Positions 36,801 through 47,900 of a stretch of DNA of 64,000 nucleotides are shown piece after piece. Source of the stretch: Bryopsis sp. KO-2023 (lineage: Eukaryota > Chlorophyta > Ulvophyceae > Bryopsidales > Bryopsidaceae); contig BSYQ01000013.1 of assembly GCA_030272585.1 (NCBI GenBank), positions 1,488,001-1,552,000 of the forward strand, given 5' to 3'. The notes below the pieces were generated by a model, which searched no databases, had not been told where the DNA came from, and saw only the letters and a list, made by a program, of their open reading frames with translations. How positions within the stretch are numbered: the stretch's first letter is position 1; each line of letters begins with the position of its first letter. The position numbers and the translations under genes are program-made.

Positions 36801-38641
36801 AGAAGTTCCACAACCCCGCACAGAGGCGTTTGGGACACGCACACATGTTGTTTCACTCACCACACTGTCTTGAAGCAGCGTTCCCGTCTCGTCAAACCTT
36901 CGCTTCATGGCCTTCACCTCGTCCACCCACGCTCCTTCTGTTGTGAACCACTCGTCGTTAGGGACGAGGGCGGAGCGCAGGTGGACGGTATCCGTGATCT
37001 TCTCACTCCGGGTGGCATTTTCTGTCTCGAGGGCGTCTATTCGCTTCTTATGCGCCTTAATATTGCGCCTGCTGTCCTGTATCCTGCAACCCCGCACAGA
37101 ATCCAGTGAGCCACGCACACACTAAACCGAACCCCGCACACAGAGACCACCCCACAGACCCGCACACACTAAACCCCACCCCGCACAGAGCAGAAAAAGG
37201 GTACTTACCTGTCGACCACTCTTTGGGAAAGAGTGCGGTGCCCGATGTAGAATCCCATACGGCCCCCAACCACGCCCGATTGATTTTGGGCGTGGAAGAG
37301 GATCCTGAACACTGTTCAGTGAACAGCGTCATCCTCATCAATTCGAGAAGGCGCGGGCGGGTGCTTGCCGATACCACATTTCCTCCAACCTGCATACCAC
37401 GCACAAACAACCGTCAGCCCCGCACACAGTATTACAAACCCCGCACACACGCACAAACACCGCACACACACACACACCAACACCCCGCACACACGCAAAC
37501 CCACCCCGCACAGAATGGACATCGCTGGTTGTACTTACCGTTATCCCGTCAGGCATGTTTTGCCTTGAGGCGAGCATCCTCATCGGGTTGCGGAGCGTCG
37601 GAACGATTTCTTGTGGCCAGTACTGGTTGATCAGCTGCGAGATAAACACACATCAGGAAAAAAGTTAATTAACGAACTGGAATCCCCGCACGAAGGGCGT
37701 GGAGCCCCGCACAGACGTTTTTTAGCAAACCATTGAAGGAAGTGGTGCATGGAATTTTGTGCACCGCACCAAACCATCCGGACCCCGCACAGGGCTTGAA
37801 TTACCTTATTTAGCCACCCAAACTCTTTTTCGTTTGGGTAGTGGCGCCTGGTTTTCCCGCCCTTCACCCGCTTCTCGATGAGCCTCCCGTCGAGTGTGCC
37901 CGTGATGCTCTCTGCCATGGTATTCTTTCCCGAGGGCAAATGAGCAGGCATGGGAGTCGCCATAGCAACGAGCATCTCCTTCGCCGCCTCGACCACAGCC
38001 TGTACACCGCACAAAGGCGTTACAACCCCGCACCGCAATGTTGAAACCCCGCACAGATTCACAAAGAACAGGAAACACCAAACACCGCACAGAAGCACAA
38101 CAGCATCGCATACGACAACATCCACCCCGCACACACTCACCATATCGATGGGCTCTATCACTGCATAGCCAATGGATTCCACCACATGCAGGTAGCTCTC
38201 CATATTTTGGATGGTGGAGGCGAGGGCATCATCGATGACGTTGAATATGGGCTTGTTTATCGTCTTTGTCGACCAGAAGTGTATTTTTCTGCCAGCGAAA
38301 GTCTGAACAAAAAGACAACATAGAATTTAGAGACAACCCCGCACACGGCCCCTGTGGCCCCGCACAAATCGAGACAGAATTCCCTGTACCCCCGCACAAC
38401 AATTCGTAAAGCCCGCACGAATATATGGACACCCCGCACAAAAACCCTGTACCCCGCACAGCGAAAAACGTTTTACCCCACAGATCACAAGTTGTCAAAC
38501 CGAGCCGCCTTTGCGAATAACAGTCGTCTTCGTGGAACCAGATTTTTTCCTCACCGCCATAAGAGCCGACGCCGTAAAAGGCCTCAGTTCGCCGTACTCC
38601 TCGAGGATCTCGCGCTCCCTCCCCTCGTTGTCGCCAGTCAT
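30892..38641 (-). CDS. T1 accessory (TnpA-like) gene, split by the hAT element
   Basis: Eight minus-strand exons with GT-AG borders: 38641-38501, 38302-38141, 37999-37805, 37634-37539, 37389-37209, 37083-36861, 36645-36540, and 36370-36103 joined to 31018-30892 once the hAT insertion is discounted. About 500 aa. Conserved-looking globular exons (FAGRKIHFWSTKTINKP) lead to a helical segment, a Pro-rich part, an acidic DPAQ-containing stretch and a strongly basic tail ending KKRRSSRKK, likely nuclear and DNA-binding. It is divergent from the transposase across a 260-nt promoter, as expected for a CACTA accessory protein that binds subterminal repeats. No known domain recognised. The phases of exons 5 and 6 conflict by 1 nt: a frameshift, or a splice site I misplaced. 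Confidence 0.68.
31070..31390. repeat. hAT left subterminal TTACGG array
   Basis: Dense copies of TTACGGT and its variants. The right subterminal zone (about 35770-36088) has a matching array. hAT transposases are known to bind short subterminal repeats (AAACGG in maize Ac), so these are probable binding sites. Confidence 0.75.
31430..32040. repeat. Minisatellite in the hAT element
   Basis: Tandem units built from CAACCCACAGAGTCCCAACA and variants (about 26 bp), with larger composite units of roughly 110-140 bp repeated several times. It lies between the left subterminal array and the 3' end of the transposase gene. A C/T microsatellite follows (about 32085-32170). Confidence 0.85.
32173..35638 (-). 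CDS. hAT transposase
   Basis: Six exons: 35638-35431, 35345-35110, 34822-33992, 33859-33782, 33482-33151, 32980-32173. They total 2493 nt in one frame (830 aa). Exons 1-2 encode a BED-type zinc finger (CLLC ... HCSGRH) for DNA binding. Exon 3 has catalytic Asp residues in AFTTDLWKS and IISDCGSN, plus RCSLHMLHN, the usual C-x3-H-type signature. Exon 4 encodes a nine-residue polyalanine from a CAG-type repeat. Exon 5 has STRWNSTFIML. Exon 6 ends in the hAT dimerisation domain (YLAVPSSSAASERAFSKLG). No stop or frameshift was seen, so the element may be autonomous. Confidence 0.92.
33560..33740. repeat. ACCGTAAA array inside hAT intron 4
   Basis: About twenty head-to-tail copies of (A)CCGTAAA(A)nC, the complement of the subterminal TTACGG motif, filling most of the intron 33483-33781. 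Confidence 0.85.
34848..35083. repeat. 56-bp tandem repeat in hAT intron 2
   Basis: Four successive units starting ACATGCAGTCCCCCAAAA and ending in CAACACAACAAC, nearly identical, within the intron 34823-35109. Confidence 0.9.
35770..36088. repeat. hAT right subterminal TTACGG array
   Basis: Many TTACGGT copies in both orientations up to the right terminal inverted repeat. Confidence 0.75.
36375..38470. repeat. CCCCGCACAGA arrays filling the introns of the T1 accessory gene
   Basis: Each intron of the minus-strand gene contains several copies of AACCCCGCACAGA or a close variant, spaced about 20 nt apart; roughly forty in all by eye. The same motif follows the CACTA terminus at 10468 and forms the palindromes at 10667-10690 and 30091-30117. 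Confidence 0.85.
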
Positions 38642-38901
38642 TTTGTTAAGCACTTCCTCAAGTGCTCCGATCTCGTTAAGGGTAAGCACAAGAAAGAAAA
38701 CAATCATTTTTGCAAAACGATAGAAAGGTAGGCCGCACACACCCAGTTCACCAGGGTTCTCGAGCTCGATTGCCCCGCATGAAGCGCCAGGGGTGGGTTA
38801 CATTATTTATAAACTAATTAGTGTGACTTGCGTAATGTGGGCTGCTTTAGTTTCTGTCCCTTTCCGTCTCACTTGTTGTTTCCTTGCCGTTAGCGTTAAA
38901 G
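38642..38901. promoter_or_regulatory. Bidirectional promoter of T1
   Basis: 260 nt between the divergent start codons. A TATA-like TATTTATAAA at 38804-38813 lies about 90 nt upstream of the transposase ATG. One T1 motif (CCGCACAC near 38733) and a related CCCCGCATG lie toward the accessory gene. Confidence 0.55.
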
Positions 38902-41900
38902 ATGCCCAAGCCCGTGGGCTACGCCGCCTTGAAGAGACACCTGCAAACTGAAGACCCCTGCTGCCCAGCATGTGGACAGCGAATCGGCAGCATCACTTCC
39001 TGGAAGAGACATAAGCGCGACGGTGGAACTTGCCCGAACGAGGATCGGCTTGAAAGGGAGCTGCTCGAGATGGCTGCAGGTAAGTTTTAACCTGGAAATA
39101 TGTTTTTTTCGCTTCCTTTCCACACCTGACGCGCGTGCGGTGCCCCGACAGCGCTTGACGGCGGCACAGACCCGGCACAGACCCCGGTGAACCTCGCACA
39201 GAATACGATGGACCCCGCAGGAGTATCCGTGGTGCCCGTACAGAATACGGTGGACCCCGCAGGACCATCCGTAGTGCACGCACAGAATACGGTGGACCCC
39301 GCAGGACCATCCGTGGTGCACGCACAGGATGGGGATGCGGCTCTTTCCGAAGACGGCTTTGCTGATGACATTCCTGATGAATTTGTTGATGAACATGTTG
39401 AGGAGGTGGATGAAGAGGAGGTGGATGAAGAGGAGGAGGAGGAAGAGGAAGAGGAGGAGGAGGAAGAGGAAGAGGAGGAGGAGGAAGAGGAAGAGGAGGA
39501 GGAGGAGGAGGGAGAGGAGGAGGAGGGAGAGGAAGGGGATCAGGGAGACGAGGAGGAGGAGTTTGACGTACAGGGAAACGCCACCCTCAGGCAGCCCCTG
39601 TACGCCACATGCAGCATGTCCCTTGTCCAGGTACGTGTGCGGCGCATTGTGACTTCTGTGCGGGGTTGTCAAACAACCCCGCACAGAGGAACTGAGACCC
39701 CTCCACAGGAAACCAGAAACCCCGCACAGAAGTCATTTTACCTTATTCCCTTCTCATTGCTCTTCTAACCCTTCTGACCTTCTGTTTCAGGTGATGATAG
39801 TCCTTTGGCATCTGAAAGTCCACTCGGGAATGACACGGGAGACATTCGAGACCCTTCTGAGGTTGATGGCCGCGGTACTTCCGAAGCCCAACTCCTTACC
39901 GACGACATTCGCATCGTTCAAGGGGATGATGAAGGTGCGCCACCTGAAGAAACAAACCTACCTGATGTGTCAGAAGGGTTGCCGAGCCTACAAGGAGAAC
40001 AGGTAAGAGAAATCTCTGTGCGGTGTGAACGTACCTCTGTGCGGGGTTGTGTTGTCATTGTGCCGGGTGAGGCTGATTAGGTTGACGAATGTGTTTGTGG
40101 GCCAGGGGGCTTCTGTGCGGGGTAAACGAAGTCCTGTGCGGGGTATAATGGCTGTTGTGCCAGGTCAGGCTGTAGCAGGAAAACAATAGAGAAAAAAAAG
40201 AAAAAAAAGCAAACCCACAAAATTCAGAGTATAGCGGGACTCGAACCCACCACCAGCAAAGCTACAGTCATGCACTCTAACAACGCAAACCAAGCGAACA
40301 CGATATCCTTGAATCTGAACGCTTCCTATCACCCCCTTTAGCGTTATAACGCCTGATTAGGGGTTAACTCACAAACACTTACCCCACACACACACACCAA
40401 TTGTGCTCTAGGGGAATCGAACCCTCGACCACACCGCCTAAGGTTATTCACCTTATCGATGGAGCACCCTAAACCACGATACTTCACCGATGTTAAGTTA
40501 TTTTGTAACACTCTTTTAATCTTAATTTTATAGAATTGCAAAAAAATTAAGGTATATTATTGCAACAGCCAAGACTCCATCGTGGTCTGCTTGGATTAGT
40601 GCTCAGTATAGTATGACTTGACACCGTGTGGGACGGTGTTCGAACCCTACTCGGTGCCCTTGGGTTTGGGTTTTGTATTCGTACAAGAGAACCCGTTTTA
40701 ACCCGTTTCAACCCGTTTTCGGTTTTATTACGGTTTAGTAGAGTATAGCCACAGAAGCCCCTAAACAATTGTGGTGTGGTGGCCTAGACTCTAGGCCCTA
40801 GAGTATCAAAGCGCATGGTCATAGTCTTAAAGGTTGTAGGTTCGAATCTCAATAGGTTCTTATGAGTTTGGGGGTAGAATTGTGTGTCGTTGCAACGGTT
40901 TTCCGTGATCTGATCGGGGATCGGAACAGTCGGTCTCCGGTGTTGGTATGGAAAGAGTTGCCATATTGAATTCTTTGTTGTTCTCAATCGATTTTACTCT
41001 TCAGGACCACCGCCACTCCCCAGAGCGTTTGCGAGTGTGGCCTTCCTTTGTTCCATCTCTCCGGGACCGTCCTCACGCCGGTGAGAAGGATCTTCTACTT
41101 CGGCGTGAAGTCCGTCCTTCGCATCATGCATGGTAGCTATGCATTTTGCGAAGCGAGGATTCACGCCGCGATGAGATCCTTCTCGGTGAAGTCCACCCCT
41201 GTCATGCAGATATTGGGAGATTTGCTTCCCGACGGGGTGGATCTTCAGGATATCACCACCGGCCTCTATGAGGTCGGTGGTGACTATTTCGGCCTGGGGA
41301 CAGGGAGGCGCCGCAATTACTCGATCGGCGCCTTCTTTATCAGATGTGGTGAGCTGATATATATGTATATATTGGTTGTTTCTCGTTCCTATTGAGGTGA
41401 TTGATGTGAAAAAACACCGGTGTACTGAAGGTTTTCACGTGTGTTCGAATTTTTTCAGACGACCTCCATGACTCCGTCCGGATGCAGGTGGAGAACCACT
41501 ACCCTATTGCCCTCATCCCCGGTCCAAAGGAGCCCGAGAGCTTACAGGGAGTCCTGCGGTTGATTGTGCAGGACTTCCTGAAGCTCATACCTGGTGGGCC
41601 GGGGATGAGGTTGAGGGGATGGTCGCCCTCCGCCTCCGGATCTGGTGGACCCTTGACGCGCTCCGACAGTGTGGACCACTGGGCGTTGCTGTCCAGTGTG
41701 ACCGGTGATACGCCTTGGCTTGCGAAAGTCGAGTTAGCACGCGGTCACACTGGACGCAACGCCTGTCCCGACTGTCATGGGACTACGAGCGTCGTCACCA
41801 CTCGCTCCGGGGTCACTGTTAGGCCCCTGTAGGTTTAGTGAAGTCGTTGCTGAGTCTGAGACTGGGGTCACACACACTACAAACCAGAGAATTAATTTTA

Positions 41901-44900
41901 CAAGGTGTTCTCTCTGAACTTAACCCCCTAGAACCCGTACTAACCCGTACTACACACTCGTACTGCAAAATGAGTGCGACAACGTAGTGCGACAACGTAT
42001 CAACTACTCCCCCCCCCCCCCCCAAAGGGTGTCCACACCCGTAGAAGAACCCAAAAAGAAAGAAAAATAAAAGAAAAGAAAAGAAAAGAAAACCCCCAAG
42101 GAAAAACTGTCTCTGTCCGGCTCTGACTCTCTGGCTCTGGCTCCGCTCTCGCTCACTCTGTCTCCGAGTCCAAGCCCTCGAGATCCCACATCGTTCGTAG
42201 GATGTATGTCAGCCGGGATCCAAGCTCCTTGACACCGGTTTTTGAAGGGAAGGCTGCGGATTTGACCCGACACACCTGACATGGTAAGGTGAGCTGATCA
42301 GTGGTATCCGGGGATGGAAGCGATGGGAGCGGAAGAAAATCCTCCGCACGTTTCCCGAGGCGAAGATGCTCCGCGGTCATATCGAGCGGCCGGATAGTTT
42401 TATCCGCGAGCCACCGATTGATGACCCGATCCATTACATGATGATGGGGCCAGTGTGTAGGGCAAACGTAGTGTGCCCCACAACTGGTTTTTACCCCGAC
42501 ACCATGTTGCGTTCCCGCGCAGTAATAGCACTTCGTTCCCGCGAGTGCTGGATCGTGCGTGCCTTTGATCTTCTTGAGCGCTGCACGCAGCTCTTTCGCG
42601 TCCTTCGCGCGTGTGCGTTTCTTCCCCCGCTTGGTGCTTTTCTCCGCGCCCTTTTTTTCCGCTTCCTTCACTTTTTCCGCATCCGCCTGAGTCGACGGCT
42701 CCCCTTTCTTGGTTTCGGCGGTTGTCTTTTTCTCCGCGTCCGCCTTCTTTTGTTTTCCCGCGTCCGCGTGTGTTTTTCCCGCGTCCGCCTTTTGTTTTTC
42801 CGCAGCCGCCTTTTTCTCCGCGTGTGTTTTCTCCGCGTCCGCTTTTTGTTTTTCCGCGGCCGCCTTTTTCTCCGCGGCTGCTTTCTTTTTCTCCGCATCC
42901 GCCTCCGCGAGTGCTTTGAGCATTGCTGCTTTGACGAGTGCTTTTGTTTGTGTGTCCTCCGCGCTCAGCGGTGGTTTTGAACCTGTCGGTTCTTCCGCTA
43001 TGACGTCTTCGTTGTCGTCATCGTCAAGGGAACTCTGGGGTGGTTTCGCCAATTGCTTTGAGATATTCTCCGCTGCCCCGTCTATCCGGCTCAACCAGTC
43101 GTTCACTTGGTCCAAATTGTGCGCCTTCGTAAGGTCCACGTTCGTGATGGTGATCTCCTTGACCTTATGCATATCGACCTGATCTTTTATCCGGCCGTCT
43201 CGCACCAACTGCGCCTGCGCCTTCGCGGTATCCAGCCGTACTCCCACGAGTCCGTGTGAGAAACTCGCGAGTGACTGCGGGATGTCCATGAGGTTGGCCC
43301 GAAGCCGGTTGACCTCAACTTTGGACGCGACGAGTTCTGACATCAACACCCGGGCGGTCGTGCTGCTGCAGAAGTCGTCTCCCTTTTCCGCCTTGGCGAG
43401 AGCGGCTTTTGTGGCTGCCAACTCTTTTTGGACCGTGACGAGGTTGCGGTAGCGTTTCTCCGCCTCACTGATGAGCTGCTTATTCTCCTTGTGATACCAT
43501 TCGGTATCCGCCTGAGCTTTGGTGGCTGTTTTCCGGGACAGGGCCAGATCGGTGGTCAGCTGGGTAATTTCCTTGGCTTTCGCGGAAATTTCTTGATTCC
43601 GCGCGGAAATTACTTGATCCTTTGCGGAATTTTCTTCCTCTTGCGCGGATAACTCTCTTTTGATAGTCTTGAGTTCCGCTTCCGCACCGCGGGCTTTCAC
43701 TTGAGCATCACTCAACTGCTGTTGAAGAGCCCGGTATCGATTGGTCCAATCCGCCTCCAGCTTAGTTTTTTCCGCCGCCCTTTCCTCTTTTGCTTCCCGG
43801 AGTTCCGCCGCCAGCTCACAGATTTCCGCCTCCTGCTCATCTCTTTTTGTCACACCCTCCTGAAGCTTCTTGTGTAATTTTTCGTAATCCGCCGCCACAT
43901 TTGCATGTGATTCCACCGCCTCAGTTCCAGATTCTAAGGCTTCCGCGAGCTCCGTTTCCAAGGCCTCTGCCTTTGCTTTCCACTCATCCCTCTGCTGACG
44001 GAGTCGCTCCAAATGCTCGGATGTTCCAGACATTTTTATGCAAATGCTTTGAATGTGTTGCTCTGGTGGCGGTTGCTTCTGAAGGTTCAGTGCGCTCGGC
44101 GTAAACTTTTGACGAAATAGGGCTGGAGGGTTGCAGCCTAGCTAGTTTATACAAGTGATAGAGTCACTCACTTGTCACTGATGGAAGACTTCCTCTATTG
44201 AGTGTCGTCTCATCCAAGGTTCTAGCCCGCTTTGATATTACCCTCGCTATCTTGACTCAGCTCTCTGTAGCTCGCTCTTAGATGTATTTGATTATGGGTG
44301 AACTGATACCAACACATCAACCATCGTTCCCTTCCCCATATCAACCTGTATCATCTAAAGAGGTTGTTTCCGCCGCCTTGTCCGCCTTTCTTCCCGCTTA
44401 GAGCGGATTTCCTCTTTGGTCGGCAAGCGCGTGCGGTTTCTGAGATACTCTGCCAAGATATCGCTGGCATTGGCCAGGTGGGCTTCTGGCTCCCAGGTGG
44501 CTTCCATCAAATCATAGCCCTTCCACAGAATCAAGTACTCCCGACGGTTGGGTGTGCCTCGATCCCGCAGAATACGCTCGACCTCATATTCAATGGCGCC
44601 ATCCACCAACTCCCCTTCGGGAGGTTCCACCTCCCGCTCATCATCTTCTGACAAGCGGTTGTATGCCTTCAGCTTGGAGACATGGAAGGTAGAATGAATA
44701 GTCCAATGGGGTGGTAGTTGCAGGCGATAAGCGACTGTGGATATCGCTTTGTCCACTTTGAATGGCCCGACAAACCTCCGGCGGATTTTTGGTGGGATCT
44801 TTTGTAAGGATTGCAGCGGAATAAATGTACTCCGCACCAAAACTTCATCCCCTTCTTTGAAGATTACTTCCCGCCGCCGTTTGTTCGCTTGGACACACAT

Positions 44901-47900
44901 CCGCTCTTGTGCGGTTGCATACTGCTGCTTTGCCTGCTGCAGTTGCTCGTCCATTCGTTTCACCATTTCGGTTGCCATTTCGGACTCTTCTTTCGCCGTT
45001 AACTTTTTCTGCACGGTAATTTGTCCCATATGCTGCCCATACAACAAGTGTGCTGGGGCATAGCCGGTTGACACATTGCGGGAGTTGTTGGCAGCAAATT
45101 CCGCTGTCGCCAAGAAATCAACCCAGCGGTCTGGATACCGCTCCACATAAGGCCGCAAAAAGTCTTCCAACACCCGAATAGTAACCTCTGACTGCCCATC
45201 TGTTTGTGGGTGGTAGGCTGTGCTCATTCGGAGTTGGGTTCCCAGAAGTGAAAATAAAGACCGCCAGAAGGAACTTGTGAATCTGGGGTCTCGATCGGAA
45301 ATTATCACTTTGGGGAGGCCGTAGTGTTTGTATATTTTGTCCACAAACAACTGAGCATATTCCGGGGCGGTTATTTCCTTGGTGCAGGGTGCGAAGCGAA
45401 CGTACTTGGTTAACCGATCAACAAATACCGCGATGGCGGTGAACCCACGTGACTTTGGTAAATCAGTCACGAGGTCAGTGGTGATCTGTTCCCACTTTGT
45501 TGTCGGTATCGGGAGTGGATGCAGAAGCCCTTTCTGCTTCGTCGTATCAGCTTTTGTCCGCTGACAGACAGGACATGTCCGCACATATGCTTGGACATCC
45601 TTTCCTACTCCTTTCCACCAGTAGTATCGCTGTAGCACATCCGATGTCCGGGCGGCACCTGCGTGTCCAGCACTCGGAACATCATGGAACTCCCCCATAA
45701 CCTTTTTCCGGTATCCATTTGGAACCACTAGTACTTTGTCTGAGGTGGGAGTTGCTTGATAATACAACCAGCCATCCTCGAACGAAAGTTTCGTGGGTTT
45801 ACCCTCTTGGATTTTCGCGACTTCCGCTTGCAGTTTTGGATCTGCTGCAATAGCGGTCTTCCATGCATCCGCTTCATCCACCACCCAGGCGGACAAAGCA
45901 TGAATTTGATCCTGTGAATCAGGAAGGCTTCGGGATAACGCATCCGCCAGTACATTGGCTTTACCAGGCACATAGACGATTTTTGGATCTATGGAATCAA
46001 AATACCCTGACGTGTACCATCGGGATTGTGTCCGCGACATTTTAGCTTGGGTCATGAAGTGGGTTATCGGCTGATGGTCTGTCAGAACCGTAACCTCCCC
46101 AGGCGCTCCTTCGAGGTAATGCCGCCATTGGCTGAGCGCATATGCTACAGCCCCCAGCTCCCGCTCATATGCGGAATATCGTGTCTCAGCTGGTTTTAAT
46201 CGTCTTGAAAGGTAGGCTATTGGCTGTAGCCCCTTTCCATGGTCCTGACACAGAACTGCTCCATATGCAGTTCCTGATGCGTCCGTTATTACGGTGTACC
46301 TAAGAAGCGGATCGGGTAGGAGAAGTATGGGGGTGCGGGTGATCTTTTGCTTGAGTTTGCTGAAGGCTTCGCGCTGAATAGGCCCCCATGTCCACACATG
46401 ATTCTTTTTGATCAGATCATGTAAGGGTCCTGCAATCCGCGCAAACTCTGGTATAAACTTACGATAGTAAGATACCATGCCCAGAAAACTTCGCACATCC
46501 CCAACTGAGCTCAACTCCTTCCATTCTTGAATAGCCCGCACTTTATCACTCATTGGTTGCAGGCCTTTTCCTGACAAATGATATCCCAGATAATCGGTCT
46601 CGCTGACCCCCACTTCACACTTGCTCGCTTTCGCGTAGAGCTTGTGTTTGTGTAACCGCTCGAATACCTGTTTCAAATGATCGACATGTTCTTCCACTGA
46701 ATTGGAAAACACCAGAATGTCGTCAATGAAAACAACCACAAAGTGGTCCAAAAACTCCCCCAACAAATCCTGCACCATAGTTTGAAACTGGGCCGGACAG
46801 TTGGACATTCCGAAGGGACAAACGAGGAACTCGAAATGCCCGTATCGTGTGCGGAATGCAGTTTTTGGGGTATCCTTTGGCCGGACTGGAAATTGCCAGT
46901 AGCCCGAGCGGAGGTCGATCTTGGTGTAGATCTTTGCTTTAGCGAGCCGGTCCATTAACTCTTCGGGGAGCGGAAGTGGATAGCGGTTTTTAATGGTGTA
47001 GTGGTTGATCCATCTGTAATCAACACACATCCGCAGTCCGCCGTCTTTCTTAGGGACAAAGAGTATGGGAGCTCCCCAGGGACTCTCTGACGGCCTAATC
47101 TTCCGTTGCTCGAGGAGATAATCCACTTGTGTCCGAACTTCATCCAATTCAGCCGGAGAAAGTTTGTACAGGGGACGGTGGATTGGGCTCATACTCTCAT
47201 CCTCAAGGTCGATCTTAAATTCATGACCCTTGCGGACGGGAGGTATGCCAGGCGGGAGATCTTTTGGAAAAATGTGGCTATATTCCTCCACCACAGAGCG
47301 GATATCCGGGTGCATCTGATCATGCAGCAACTTCGGTACCTCCGTCTCTTGTGGTGTGTTGGTGCCCGCTGAAGTTTGAAGGCTATCAACGGTTACCCCC
47401 TCATACGGATATTGCATCAAGTGATTGCTATCCGTGGGGTCAGATTCACGCACCACCACCAAGTAAGCCAAACTATCTGTGGCTTCAGTTTGCTTCTTGA
47501 TGTAGCGGAATATCTTCTTGTGGGTGATGAGAGGTGTGGTTTCATTCGCAAGTTGAAGATAATCAGTCGGTCTTTCCTTTACCGGTACTGTTATCCAACC
47601 TTGACCTTGGCGAATGTTGATAGTTCCCTGTGCAAAGTCTATGGACGGGTTATTGGCGATGAGCCACGGTAACCCTAACACGATGTCATACGTGAGATGA
47701 GGAAAAACATCCGCAGAAAACTGGGTTTTGTATCCGCCCAACTGCATGTTGATGTTTCCGCATCGTTTGTCCACATTGCAAACAGATCCGTTGGCTAATG
47801 AAACGGTCTTATTACACGAGGAGAACTCTAACCCCAAACGATCCACAAGTTTCTGCGCTACATAATTTTCCGTAGCTCCACAGTCCAAATAAGCGGAGAT

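Noticed and set aside
36375..38470. Regularly spaced short repeats that could suggest a CRISPR array
   Set aside because: Units are about 20 nt apart with variable repeats, in eukaryotic introns, and without cas genes.
40230..40305. Functional tRNA gene
   Set aside because: The T-arm is good but the acceptor strand has no partner, so a full cloverleaf cannot be drawn.
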